A DNA stretch of 64,000 bases from Leishmania mexicana MHOM/GT/2001/U1103 (lineage: Eukaryota; Euglenozoa; Kinetoplastea; Trypanosomatida; Trypanosomatidae), in assembly GCF_000234665.1 (NCBI RefSeq), contig NC_018310.1:62001-126000 (forward strand). The letters run 5' to 3'. The stretch's first letter is position 1, and each line of letters starts with the position of its first letter. Of this stretch, positions 29,451-39,345 are shown one piece after another. The position numbers and the translations under genes are program-made. A model generated the notes under the pieces. It saw only the letters and a program-made list of their open reading frames with translations. It was not told where the DNA came from and did not search any database.

Positions 29451-32006
29451 TCAGAAGATCCCGTCAATGTCGAATATGTGAAACGCGGCCGAGGCGGACG
29501 CGTCCCCGCCACGACCACCGCGCGGGGCGGTCGCTTCGACAGGCCCTGTCGTCATATCCTCTTCGTCTTCCACAGACACGATATTGGCAGCTGGACGACG
29601 GCTCGCCGCGCGCGCCATGCCACCGCGGGGAAGACGATCGGCAGGTGTCCTGGTTGCTGCAGCAGAAGTGCCGCCACCGCGTCCTCCCCGTCGTGTAGCT
29701 GTTCCCCTCCGCCTGCTAGATGCATGGTGCGCCACGGTGTCGAAGGCGTTAAAGGCAGCACTGGCCGCCTCCGCAACGCGACTCGCCAGCCCGCCGTTCC
29801 CCATCACCACCTGCTCTGGCACGACATTCTCGGCGTCCACCGTGGGCACGCGAGCTGTCAGCATGCTGGCCGCCAGCTGACGCCGAGCGCGGTGCGCTTC
29901 AAGCTCCACCAGCGGTTCAGCTGGAGGAAGCGCCTGCTTCACAAAAAGCTTCGCACCGCGTGCGAATCCGACGCCGGTAGCAGCAGTTGTTCTCGCATCG
30001 ACGGAGGCGGCGTTGGGGTCCTCGAAGCAGGGATAGGGGGGCAAGGAGTAGGGCCCCACAAGCAACTCCACTGTGCGCACAATGGCACTGCCGTTGGGCT
30101 TGCTGTCCGTTGAGAGCCCTGTGGCCATGGGTGGAATGGTGGCAGGCCGCTCGAAGCTCACCCACCCGTCTACGTCCTCTTTCCGTGGTCTTCGATGGAT
30201 ATGAGTGTCGCACATATCACCGCGGCCCACGCCGGCGTCCCTGCCTCCCACCAGCTCCGGGAAGAGCGGCTGCGCATCAGTCCGGCGTCCCTTCTCATCA
30301 CCGTCTTGCGTGTGCTCCTCCGCCGCCTCCTGCGCCGTGGCCGCGGGTGGGGCGGATGCCAATGCCGTCGCCGCCGCCACGCGAGCCTCCACCTCCTCGA
30401 AGGTCTGCGGCATCTGCACGTCGGCCGGGTAGGGGGGCAGTGGCAAGGGCCGCATCGTCACAATCGCCTCGATCAGCGCGCCGTACTCGACACTGCAGAG
30501 GCTCAGGCCGTGCCGCACAACATCCACGCACCCTGGCCATGGCAGCAGCGGCTCTGTCTCGTTGAAGAGCAGGACATGCCGCTGATGACGCACAAAGAAT
30601 GACTGTAGCGCCTCAAGCGCCCCTCGTGAGGACGAGGTGGACGCGCGGAGCGGGGCTGAGAGGCCGCGAATACCGCCATCTTCCCACGCCACACGGGCAC
30701 CAGTGCCGTTGAGGTAATTCAGCACCTCCTCGTACAGCGGCCACTGGAGGAGGAGAAAGGTGATACCGCTAAACAGCTCTCGGCGCTGCGGGTGTGGGGC
30801 GAAGTACCGCAGGTGCGACGCCGCAGCAGTTGCACCGGCTGACTCGCCTGCCACCGATGTCACCGTGGTGGAGGGGGGTGAGAAAGTGGACGCGGTCACC
30901 GAGGCATCGCCCTCACAGGGGCGCGATTCGTCGGCGGGCGGCCGCACGTGCGTCAGGAAGTCACGCCACCACGAAGACAGGGGCGGCAAGTAGCGCGACG
31001 GATCGGGTAGCGGAATCTGCGGCGAGGCGCGGTCACAAACGGCCATGAAGAAGGCGGGGGTTACGATGGGCACAGCTCTGCATAGCATCGCGACAACCGC
31101 GGTCGAGGGCTGCACCGTGCTCGTCACCAGAAAGCTCACCGTGTTGTAGCAGCGTAAAAGGCGTGAAGAGAGCGTTGTTTCGCCAACAGCTGCAGCAGCA
31201 GCGGTCACGGCAGTGGGAGATAGAGTCGCCGAAGGTGTCCCTGCCACCGCCGACCGCTGGCTCAGAGAAAGGCTGCTGCCGTCAATGCACAAGCGTCCCA
31301 CAGCGCTGCCTTGTGTCTCGGTCGCACTCAAGGTTTGCGTGCTTCCAGGGACAGTCTCCTGCCGCACACCGCAGCAGTGCAGCGCATGCAACAGCTTTGG
31401 CTGCACATCCACGCTCACGTCCTCGCACAGGGCCGACACGTCTAGCCACACTAGCTTCAGTGCAGCACCATGATGGCCTAGATGAATGGTAAACTGGTGC
31501 CAGGAGGAGCGATGCACCGGTACATCCCAAGGGACTTCCTTGGTCAGCTGCAGAGCAGGCTGGGGTGCCCCGCGGCCTGAGGTCGAGCCGGAGCGCTGCC
31601 GCTTGTGGACTGCCGCTACTGCAGCGGCCGCAGCGGGGGCGTAGCACAAGCCGAGCACACCCATCTCCAGTGCAGGTGACGCCGCAGCCCCGGCACCGCC
31701 GGCATGGCTATCACCTCCGTTAGGTGGAGTGTCGTCGAGTGTCTCGGCGTCGTCGGCATCCTCTCCGCACGCTACGATGGCGGTGCCGTAGGTGGATGAG
31801 TCGAGCAGGGAAATGGGCTGCGGGCCCCACTCCTCGGCATCACGGGCCCCCGTGGACAACTGCAAGCCAACGGTGATGGTGAGGTGCGTGCGGCTGATGC
31901 TGCGGTCACCCTGAATGACGACGTGGCAGTCCGCCTTGCCGACGCGGTAGGACTCCCCGCCGACCAACCAAAAGTGGGGCGTGTCGTGGAAGAGGATGAC
32001 CCACAT
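29451..32006 (-). CDS. NBS1: Nibrin (NBS1)-like protein: FHA plus tandem BRCT, 851 aa
   Basis: ATG at 32006 (MWVILFHDTP). The N-terminus is an FHA domain close to nibrin: YRVGKADC then GDRSISRTHLTIT (Ser38, Arg39, His41), then STYGT. A ~70-residue insert splits the domain. BRCT1 ends with VVAMLCRAVPIVTPAFFMAV and PSRYLPPL, parallel to nibrin ICALICGRPIVKPEYFTEF and ESFYPPL. A second BRCT-like block (RELFSGITFLLLQW, GTGARVAWEDGG) spans about 405-520. The C-terminal third is disordered, with a possible Mre11-binding stretch (AKLFVKQALPPAEPL) and an end rich in Phe and Asp (AFHIFDIDGIF) where nibrin carries its ATM-binding motif. Inferred role: third subunit of the MRE11-RAD50-NBS1 complex that senses double-strand breaks. 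Confidence 0.82.
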   Translation of the reverse strand: MWVILFHDTPHFWLVGGESYRVGKADCHVVIQGDRSISRTHLTITVGLQLSTGARDAEEWGPQPISLLDSSTYGTAIVACGEDADDAETLDDTPPNGGDSHAGGAGAAASPALEMGVLGLCYAPAAAAAVAAVHKRQRSGSTSGRGAPQPALQLTKEVPWDVPVHRSSWHQFTIHLGHHGAALKLVWLDVSALCEDVSVDVQPKLLHALHCCGVRQETVPGSTQTLSATETQGSAVGRLCIDGSSLSLSQRSAVAGTPSATLSPTAVTAAAAAVGETTLSSRLLRCYNTVSFLVTSTVQPSTAVVAMLCRAVPIVTPAFFMAVCDRASPQIPLPDPSRYLPPLSSWWRDFLTHVRPPADESRPCEGDASVTASTFSPPSTTVTSVAGESAGATAAASHLRYFAPHPQRRELFSGITFLLLQWPLYEEVLNYLNGTGARVAWEDGGIRGLSAPLRASTSSSRGALEALQSFFVRHQRHVLLFNETEPLLPWPGCVDVVRHGLSLCSVEYGALIEAIVTMRPLPLPPYPADVQMPQTFEEVEARVAAATALASAPPAATAQEAAEEHTQDGDEKGRRTDAQPLFPELVGGRDAGVGRGDMCDTHIHRRPRKEDVDGWVSFERPATIPPMATGLSTDSKPNGSAIVRTVELLVGPYSLPPYPCFEDPNAASVDARTTAATGVGFARGAKLFVKQALPPAEPLVELEAHRARRQLAASMLTARVPTVDAENVVPEQVVMGNGGLASRVAEAASAAFNAFDTVAHHASSRRRGTATRRGGRGGGTSAAATRTPADRLPRGGMARAASRRPAANIVSVEDEEDMTTGPVEATAPRGGRGGDASASAAFHIFDIDGIF

Positions 32007-32774
32007 TGGGGATGTGGGGGAGCGAGGGAGACGCAGAGGGGAGGACAGCGCAGCTGCTCACAATCGACCAAGCATGTAACGTAAGTGAGATGAAGCCCGC
32101 TGTCGATGCGCCCCCTCACTGAACTCGCCTCCTCCTGTGTATCGATGTATGTGTCTGTCGGTGTGTCTGTAGCGCTAGTGGGGGTCTATGAACGGGGGGA
32201 GGGGGAGGGGTCTCATGCGTGTGCACACACACACAGACGCTGGCGGACGCGTGTGCCGCGCACTCCTGTGGTGGTCACTGTGTCAGTCTCCCTCTATGCG
32301 TGGGCGTGTGTCGATTGCGCTCCGCCCGGAAGTTGTGAAGGGCAGCTGGAGAGGATGAAAACCAAAAGACAATGGGAAGTCACCACCGCACCACGGAATG
32401 GACATGAAAACCCAGGAGAGCGGAGGCACAGAAGACCGCGATGGACAGATGGCGTGGGTGCTATCGACGATGGCGCACACGCACCGGCGTAGACGCCCTG
32501 GGCTCCCCGTCTTGGGTACATCGCAGCATCGCAGGAGGCGACAAGCACACGCACGCGTACAGGAGTCCCCCCAAGCCGTTCACGTGTGTGTGGGTGTATG
32601 TGTGGTTGCCTCAGAGCTTGCATGGCGCAGCTCTACAGCAACAGCACCAGCCAGAGAGCGGTGGGGGGGTGCAGACTTTCCTTCACCTTGTGGAGAGAGG
32701 TTCCCCAGCACTCTACCATAAAGACACGTCGAACATTCGACCGCGACCACGACAACCTCTTCATTCAACGCAGC
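32007..32774. other. Intergenic spacer
   Basis: A purine-rich + strand block at 32007-32045 is a pyrimidine tract on the transcribed strand, directly upstream of the NBS1-like start. No gene is seen. Confidence 0.4.
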
Positions 32775-33455
32775 TCAAAAGCCCCTCGCCCTCGGCCACA
32801 GCAGCCAGATACTGTGCGCCGCCAGCAGCATCAAGATCGCCATCAGCACGGTGCCAATCACCTCGTAGCATCGTGTGAAAGGGTCCACTTGTTCGGCGGG
32901 GCACTCGGCCGCCGCAGCGATGCAGTGGCCCCCGCGACAGGTGGCGTTCGAGCAGGTAAGCAACGCTGCGTCCAGGGCAGCAACAACGGTGGAGCTGAGG
33001 AGAGACTGCTCCCCTCTGCCCCCTGCATCGGCTCTTGCGAGAGGGCTGGCGGCGGTGGGGGCGTAGCACCGAATCAAGGGCTTATGTGAGACAGGCTCAG
33101 CTGTTGCTGGCGTCGCGGTGACGGACTTCTCGCCAGCGCGGCAGTATACCCCACCGCTTTCGACACACTCACGGCAGGTGGGTCGGTTGCCGTAAAAGCA
33201 TGTGTTGAGGTCGATGCACGGTGTTTGCCCCTCACACGTGCAGTCGCTCGCCGAGTAGCACCGCATCGTTGTCGGGCACCATCGCTGCGATGCGTTGATG
33301 GTGCACTCGCTACAGCTCGTGACGGTGTACAGTGCCTGCAGGTCTCCTGAGACGAGAGCAGAGGAAGAGGATGACAACGATGTGCTAGACCTCTTTGCAA
33401 GGGCCAAACTGGCCGACTGCGTCAGCAACAGTGCCCCCAGAAGCAGCACATGCAT
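32775..33455 (-). CDS. Cys-rich type I membrane protein, 226 aa, PSI-like
   Basis: The ATG at 33455 (MHVLLLGALLLTQSASLALA) gives a standard cleavable signal peptide at the very N-terminus; upstream in-frame ATGs would bury it, so this start is preferred. The luminal part has about 18 cysteines in closely spaced groups (CSEC, RWCP, RCYSASDCTC, PTCRECVESGGVYC), resembling PSI or EGF-like modules. A transmembrane helix follows near the C-terminus (VIGTVLMAILMLLAAHSIWLL) and then a short basic tail (PRARGF). It is likely a surface, endosomal or ER membrane protein. The ligand is unknown. Confidence 0.8.
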   Translation of the reverse strand: MHVLLLGALLLTQSASLALAKRSSTSLSSSSSALVSGDLQALYTVTSCSECTINASQRWCPTTMRCYSASDCTCEGQTPCIDLNTCFYGNRPTCRECVESGGVYCRAGEKSVTATPATAEPVSHKPLIRCYAPTAASPLARADAGGRGEQSLLSSTVVAALDAALLTCSNATCRGGHCIAAAAECPAEQVDPFTRCYEVIGTVLMAILMLLAAHSIWLLWPRARGF

Positions 33456-34183
33456 CACCGAAATTAGCAGCCTCGAGAGGCTCGTCAACGACGCCAGTCC
33501 CCGGCATCCACCTCCATGAGCCCCGCAGGCCTCCCATCTCACAGCAACAGACAGCCCCCAACAGCTTCTACTAGCATACATCGTGTGCACGTCGAGGGGA
33601 TAGCGATAGAAGCGTGTGTGTGTGCATGTAGGTGACTGCACCCCGTGGCACTCTCTCCCTCTGTCCCCTATGAGCGTGCGATATCGGCACTGTACCAGGT
33701 AGCCGGGCGCGTGCGGGAGTAACTTCGGACGGCGCGCCGCGGAAGCGGCGTGGAGAAGTCGAGATCAACAGACGAGCTGACGGCAAAGTAGCGAAGTACG
33801 GAGAGACGCACGTCGAACAGCATGATGCATGCGGTGTCGAGGTGTGGTAAGAGGAGTCGGAGGGGGGTGAGAAGGGCCGATGCCGACTGTGATAAGCAAA
33901 GAAATGATACGCGACGAGTGAGCTATCGGGAGGGGGGGGGCAACGTCCGACAAAGAACGGAAGAAGCACCACGGGTATGCCTGTGAACGTGTATGTGCCT
34001 GCAAGGACCGCTCGTGCGAAGCGAGCAGTACGCACACACAGGCGCGTCTGCTTGTGTGTAGTCCTTTACGCATACACGCAGCTGTTACCCCGCGCGCGCT
34101 GTGTGTGTGTGTGTGTGTGTTGTGTGTGTGTGTCACGCGTCCGTCACGGGCACTTTCGCGTCTACACACACGCATGCATCGCA
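33456..34183. other. Intergenic spacer
   Basis: TG runs lie near 34102-34131. No gene is seen. Confidence 0.4.
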
Positions 34184-35518
34184 CTACGATTTGTGCAGTC
34201 GAGACCCCATCACCGCCAGCGAGTCAGCCATCTCGTTACCGTGCACCTTCGAGTGACCTCGCACGTGAATCAGCTCAACGCCCTCGCTCTCGTCGTTCCG
34301 GGTGTTCTGGCACGTGTACCGCACCGGCTCCGCAAGGTCTGCCTCCCTGTGGTCCCCGTCACCCCATTGACGCGCGCGCTGCTGGTCATGCTGCTGTCTC
34401 GCGTAAACCGTGTTGTACCGGTCGCGCAGCCGGATCAGCTGCCTCCACAAGTCCTGGTTTTGTACCGGCTCATTCGTCGACAGCATGAAGCCGTTCTGCA
34501 CCCACTTCTTCGCGTACCGGGTGAGCCCGTCAATGACGTAGCGGCTGTCGGTGTAGATGATGAGATGCGGCAGCGGTCGTGTGAGGTCGCCGAGGGGCCA
34601 AGCCGACGGGTCGACGAGGTGGGTCGCTCCCAGCGCATCTGCAGGGGCGCCGCCATCGACGAAAGCCTGGACAATCGCGTGTATGACCCCACGCACCTCT
34701 CCACGGTTGTTCGTCTGCGACTCAGTCAGCGGCACCGGACACGAGAAGTTGCGGGGATCTGACATGGAGCCGTAGTACCCGCCGTAGCCGGCCCGCGCCT
34801 GGGCAGTTCCATTATGGCTGCACGCACCGTCCACGTAGACCACCTCGAAACCCCTAGGTGAGCTGGTCGTGGTGGTGGTGGCAAGCGGCTTCGAGGCTGT
34901 CATCGAGGGTGTCGCTGCAGAGAGAGAGGTCGACATAGAGGACGATGCAGGTGGAGCGACGGCAATCTGTGCATGATCCGCGCGGTGACGTCGTGTCTGC
35001 CGCGCTGTCACCGATTCTTCAATCGCTAAGAGGTCGTCCCTCGTCTCTCGCTTCAGCCTCCCCTTGACATAGCTACTTCTGAGTGCGTCATGCTCGCGAC
35101 TGGGTGGATACGGGGCCGCGACACTGCTGCTGCTCCGGCCGCCGCCAAGGCTCACGGCGGGGCCAGTGGAGGCCAAGGGATGAGCGGCCAAGAAGCGTCG
35201 GGCCTCGTCCAAAGTCCGGAAGCTCTTGTAGATGCTTCCTGGATACCCCGTCACCTGCTCAGAGCACTGAGCCCACGTTGAGTAGATGCCACGCGCTTTG
35301 CCGACGGCTACAGCGTAGAAGGACGGCTTCATGCGAAACGCACAGGGTGTGTCGGTGGTATCAGCAGGAACGGCGGCGGCGGTGGCGATGCCTACCCCCC
35401 CCCTGGGAGAGGCAGAGGGGCCGTACAAGAAGAAGCTCTGCACGCCTCCGAGCTTGCCTGACGCGACGATTGGATGGAAGCCTATCACCCCCCTCACGCT
35501 CAGATCCCGGCTTCGCAT
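34184..35518 (-). CDS. RNH1: Ribonuclease H1, 444 aa
   Basis: The first ATG downstream of a strong splice acceptor (opposite + 35584-35585) is at 35518 (MRSRDLSVRG). A second in-frame ATG at 35332 (MKPSFYAVAVG) starts the RNase H1 hybrid-binding domain directly. The hybrid-binding domain (FYAVAVGKARGIYSTW through YKSFRTLDEARRFL) is followed by a Ser-rich linker and the catalytic domain. All four catalytic acids are visible: VYVDGACSHNG, NNRGEVRG, IYTDSRYVIDG and HGNEMADSLA, plus the flexible-loop HVRGHSK. It cuts RNA in RNA:DNA hybrids. The 62 residues before the second ATG have one acidic residue between positions 2 and 50 and several Arg/Lys, so they may act as a mitochondrial presequence. 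Dual products from two starts are possible. Confidence 0.92.
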   Translation of the reverse strand: MRSRDLSVRGVIGFHPIVASGKLGGVQSFFLYGPSASPRGGVGIATAAAVPADTTDTPCAFRMKPSFYAVAVGKARGIYSTWAQCSEQVTGYPGSIYKSFRTLDEARRFLAAHPLASTGPAVSLGGGRSSSSVAAPYPPSREHDALRSSYVKGRLKRETRDDLLAIEESVTARQTRRHRADHAQIAVAPPASSSMSTSLSAATPSMTASKPLATTTTTSSPRGFEVVYVDGACSHNGTAQARAGYGGYYGSMSDPRNFSCPVPLTESQTNNRGEVRGVIHAIVQAFVDGGAPADALGATHLVDPSAWPLGDLTRPLPHLIIYTDSRYVIDGLTRYAKKWVQNGFMLSTNEPVQNQDLWRQLIRLRDRYNTVYARQQHDQQRARQWGDGDHREADLAEPVRYTCQNTRNDESEGVELIHVRGHSKVHGNEMADSLAVMGSRLHKS

Positions 35519-37178
35519 GTGGCCTGCACGCCTTTGATGTCCCCTCCGGCCTCCTCCAGTCTCCCCTGCCCAGGAGAGCCGCGCTGGGGGAGGAGGAGAG
35601 ACCGGACGATGAGGTAAGTGCACGATACGACGCGGAGCGGCTGCAGCCACGGCACGTGACGCAGTCTTTCGTGACCGGAGCCCCACGTGAGGAGAGCGAT
35701 GAACAGGGGAGGTGGAGACGCCAACAACGAGCGAAACGACCCCTGCACAGCGTACGGCACCTTCCGAAGGGAAGACACGGCGGAGCCGGAGAGAGAAGGG
35801 GAGGGGGTTCTGAGGCGCTGTGTGGTACGGCGGCGACGGGCACCGAGACAGTGCCAAGACCAACGTTGAAGCGGCAGAGTACCGCGATAAGCAAGACCAA
35901 AGGAAGCGGCGCGCTCCACTCCGCACTCGTACACGTATGTGTGTATGTGAACCTGGATCGCGCTGTTCGTACGTGAGACAGTCGTAGAAGTGGTCTCGGG
36001 GGGAAGTGATGCGGACGTGGAACGGGAAGGAGAAGAGGGGAGCAGCGGGTGTTGTTTTCGGCCTCTTCTCAGTGAAGCGACTGGATCTTGTGTTGCACCC
36101 CCCCTCCCTCTCGGGGGCACTTGTGTTCTCTCTGATCGGCTTGCACTGCGGATGTGATGTGCACGCGTAGCCCATCAGACGAAGGCGTTTGTGTGTGTGT
36201 GTGTGTGTGTGTGTCGATGATGCGTAGAGAGGGGGAAGCAAAGTACATAGTGGATGGCGTAGCGAAGGGAAGTTACGGCAGCCCGAGGCATGCATAGAGA
36301 AAGTAGAAGAGCAAGAGCACACGTCCCCACATGCATGGAGACGTGCACGCCCAGGCAGCGGGTGTACATACCGCTGCGGTAGTCCCCGCTCAGTCGTTTT
36401 GCGCGAGAGCAGTGCACCGCTCCTTACCATCCAAGGTCATCTGACAATGCCTCGCCTCCCCCTCTCTACGCATGTCTCCCCACACCATGTGTCTGCGTGT
36501 GGCAAGACGCACAGCAGTGCGCGTCAACGAGCCACACTGTCGCTCTCTCTGCCCTTTTGTTTTTTTCCGCGTCGCCGCATCCGCACGCGATCCGGTGCGC
36601 GACGTCAAACGACTGTTCGGTCCGTCTTCTTGTCATTATGCTGCACACACACACATAGGCGCCTTACGCCGCGATGTACAAGACGTATACCGCAGCGATA
36701 GATGAGCTGTGGAGTGATGATGATGAACAAGGGCTGGAGAGGGAGAGGGAGGGGGAGGAAGCAGAACGCTATTCATGTGACTGTCCCTCCCCTCCCCATC
36801 CTCCCATCCCCCCTCACCACGTCTGTCCGTCATCGCCGCCCAACCCCCTCCATCTGCCCTTATCGAGGCCATGCACGTGCATTCTCATGTGCAGCTGGGC
36901 GAAACAGCACGGGTGTACCTGTGTGTGGCACACACACGTACGCACACATGGAGACAGCAGACCCTCTGTACGAGGAGCGTGAGCTGGGGGGGGGGGGAGA
37001 TGCAGTGGGGCGGGACAGTTAGCAGCAGCAGCAGCGCCGCGGCGTCGAAAGAAGCGGCAAAAAAGACCTGAAGGGGGTCACCAGAGGTGTGAGTCTGTGT
37101 TTGTGTGTGTGTGTGACGGTCGACACTGCGCACGTCGACCTCTTCTGTCCTCCCCTCTCCCTCTCCGTCATTCTTCAC
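35519..37178. other. Intergenic spacer, 1.66 kb
   Basis: It holds the RNase H1 splice acceptor, a (TG)n run near 36191-36212 and a G-run near 36987-36997. No further gene is supported; the long open frame extending the RNase H1 frame upstream is low complexity. Confidence 0.45.
35584..35606 (-). promoter_or_regulatory. Trans-splice acceptor of the RNase H1 gene
   Basis: On the minus strand GTCTCTCCTCCTCCCCCAG is a classical pyrimidine tract plus AG, and the first ATG after it is the one at 35518. Confidence 0.65.
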
Positions 37179-37688
37179 CTACCCGGGGCTGCACACCTGC
37201 TTGTGCACCTTCCAGTCCGCCTTCTGGCACTCGACACTGCAGTACTTAGCCACCTTGCACCGACTGCAGCGCTGAAGCGGTGCTGTCGTTGTCGCTGCGC
37301 CCTGCGCCCCCTTGTGACAATGGAAGCACCCGTTGGGGCTCGGCATCCCCTGTGCTGTGACGGCATCCTCCATGTCCATCAAGTACCGTGACTTGGCCAC
37401 TGCCTCGCAGTTGGCGGAGTTGCACACCGGCTGCGGCAGGTCCTCCACACGCGGTGGAAAGGTCTCGCCAAAGACCATCGTGTGGTGAATCAGTCGTGTC
37501 GCAGGCGCTGCCCTGCACGCGCAGCAGAGCGCATCCTCACCCGTCAGCTGCTCGAGAATGGTGGAGCTGACCTCCTCGATGGCTTTGCTCACGTCGACCT
37601 CGTACGTCTCCTGCGTGAGCTTGTTGATGTTGGTGGAAAACTGAAACTCCTTCTCCCCCACGGCGGCGTGGTAGATGTGAAGCACCAT
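37179..37688 (-). CDS. MYND-type zinc finger protein, 169 aa
   Basis: The ATG at 37688 (MVLHIYHAAVGEKEF) is used because the longer frame begins only at GTG. The C-terminal ~42 residues form a complete MYND finger: CFHCHKG, then QRCSRCKVAKYCSVECQ, KADWKVHKQVC, giving the paired Cys-x2-Cys, Cys-x2-Cys, Tyr-Cys-x3-Cys and His-x3-Cys ligands. The N-terminal 120 residues contain two further Cys pairs (CCACRAAP and VCNSANCEAV) and regular secondary structure. MYND fingers bind proline-rich peptides. No SET domain is present, so this is not a SMYD methyltransferase. Partner unknown. Confidence 0.88.
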   Translation of the reverse strand: MVLHIYHAAVGEKEFQFSTNINKLTQETYEVDVSKAIEEVSSTILEQLTGEDALCCACRAAPATRLIHHTMVFGETFPPRVEDLPQPVCNSANCEAVAKSRYLMDMEDAVTAQGMPSPNGCFHCHKGAQGAATTTAPLQRCSRCKVAKYCSVECQKADWKVHKQVCSPG

Positions 37689-38521
37689 CGGGAGGCGCGG
37701 TAGGCTAGCACAAAACCTGGCAAAGGATGACGTGGACACGTGTGTGGTTATATGTGCCTGGGTGCGGTTGTGTGTGTGGGGGGGGTTAGGGGGGTCGCGA
37801 AAAAGAATGACCCAGAGGAAAAGGAGGAGAGAGAATCGTGGCGGCAGATCAACAGCGGTCTGGTCGACTCATAGAAGCCATGGCAGCATACACCCCTTCA
37901 CCGGCGAAGAACATCGGCAGCTCGCTCAGACAATGCGGAAGGGAGAGAGCATGCAGAAGAGGGGAAAGCCATGAAAAAAGGGGTCGAACAGCGCTGGTGT
38001 TGGTGGCAAGCACGTATCCAGAAAAGAGACCGAGATGGACTTGAGTCCCACAAGCACGTGCACCTCGTCCAGCACTGAGCTGAGGAGGGAGTGCTGTGTT
38101 TCTCGTTTTCCCTTGAAGTTTATCCCGGTAGACTCCTGGACTCGTGGGTGTGGGTGGTCTGTGTCTCTCTCACTCTCTCGTTGGCCACCCTTCGTCTGCC
38201 TTCCCCCTTGCAGGTGCGCGCGTGGGCAGGGGCCGGGCAAGGGGGAGGAAGCAAACCAAAAAAAAAACATCAGGTGCAGCAGAGGAGAGGCACACACACA
38301 CAGAGAGAGAGACGCACACGGGCAGATGAAGCGGGTAGACAGGCGCAGGGGGCACACAGCGCCTAGACAATAGAAGTGGTAGACCGTTGACGACAGTGTT
38401 CCGCAGGAAGACAAGCACAGAAAGCGTAAAGCGAGAAGATGGGATAACGGGGTGAGAGGGGAGGAGGCACCCGTATTGATGTAGATGCGACTACCCTTTC
38501 CCCATACATATATCCATGTAT
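37689..38521. other. Intergenic, left part of the 3.2-kb spacer
   Basis: Simple-sequence tracts only: a G-run near 37781-37797, an A-run at 38258-38267 and a CA/GA tract at 38291-38312. No gene is seen. Confidence 0.4.
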
Positions 38522-38631
38522 ATATCCATGTCTCTGCGTGTGTGTGTGTCTGTGTGTCGACCCTCGTCAGGCAGTCAACACGTTTGGCGTGTGTTAACTG
38601 CCCGACACACACACGCAGAGACATGGATATA
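38521..38631. repeat. Long imperfect inverted repeat (hairpin)
   Basis: A 27-bp perfect inverted arm (38521-38547 with 38605-38631, containing ATATCCATGTCTCTGCGTG and its complement) encloses a second arm pair (38570-38581 with 38591-38602, 11 of 12 paired). The central loop is nine bases, and an unpaired bulge of about 22 bases sits on the left arm. Transcribed RNA could form a long hairpin. Confidence 0.85.
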
Positions 38632-38663
38632 AGAAAGGAGCAGAAGAGTGCGAGAGGGAGGCG

Positions 38664-39345
38664 AATTTTTTTTGTTCGACGTGTACAACACACGCACTCC
38701 CCTCGCCTGATCCCGCGGCCGCCGCACCCCCCTGAAATCAGGGTCGCGTATCTGCTCTCTCTGTGTGGGGAGAGGGGGGAGGGGGGCGCCACTGGTGTCC
38801 GCGGGACAGGTCTGGACTGGCGGTGTGCCAAAAGAGACGTGCGGTCATGATGGCATGGGTACCAGCTCACGACGGGATCGTGTCGCTGATTCCGCAAAGA
38901 TCGGCAAGCCCACGCCTGTCAAAGACGTGCGGATGGAGAAGGTAGAGTACCCCATGCCGCCACAACCCCATGGCAGCGTCCCACACCTGTCGAAACACGT
39001 GAGGGCAAGACATCCAGACACGCCACCACCACCACCCTCCTGTCGATATCGACGGAAGCGAGAAATGGAGACAGCCAGCCACCCCTTCCCCAGACTCCCA
39101 TGCGAAGAGACGTCCCCACCATACTGTGGAATGCCGCGGCTTTAAGCGAGCCAGGTCGAAGCATGGCACACAGGCAGGGTGCAGTGCCTCAGGGGGCCCT
39201 GACCCGAGGCTGACCAACATTCTCCCTGAGCCTCATTTGGCATGCACCTACACCACCACCCTACCACCCGCACGACGCCTGCCACCGCTTTCTGCCCTCG
39301 AGCAGGACCCTCGAGGTGGTCCGCCTGGATCAGCACGTGCAGTGC
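38664..39345 (-). mobile_element. Candidate short degenerate retroposon (SIDER-like)
   Basis: About 0.68 kb of mixed-composition sequence, unlike the CA/purine spacers around it. On the transcribed strand its 3' end carries an A8 run (T8 on + at 38666-38673). It lies in the sense orientation downstream of the pteridine transporter, where Leishmania SIDER elements (relics of ingi/L1Tc retroposons) concentrate in 3' UTRs. Phrases such as the block around 38850-38890 and 39160-39200 seem familiar from Leishmania 3' UTR repeats, but that is memory, not a search. Boundaries are approximate. Confidence 0.4.

Noticed and set aside
35519..36430. 304-residue upstream extension of RNase H1
   Set aside because: It lies beyond a strong splice acceptor and translates simple-repeat spacer.
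37689..37739. Upstream extension of the MYND gene
   Set aside because: It begins at GTG; the ATG at 37688 fits better.
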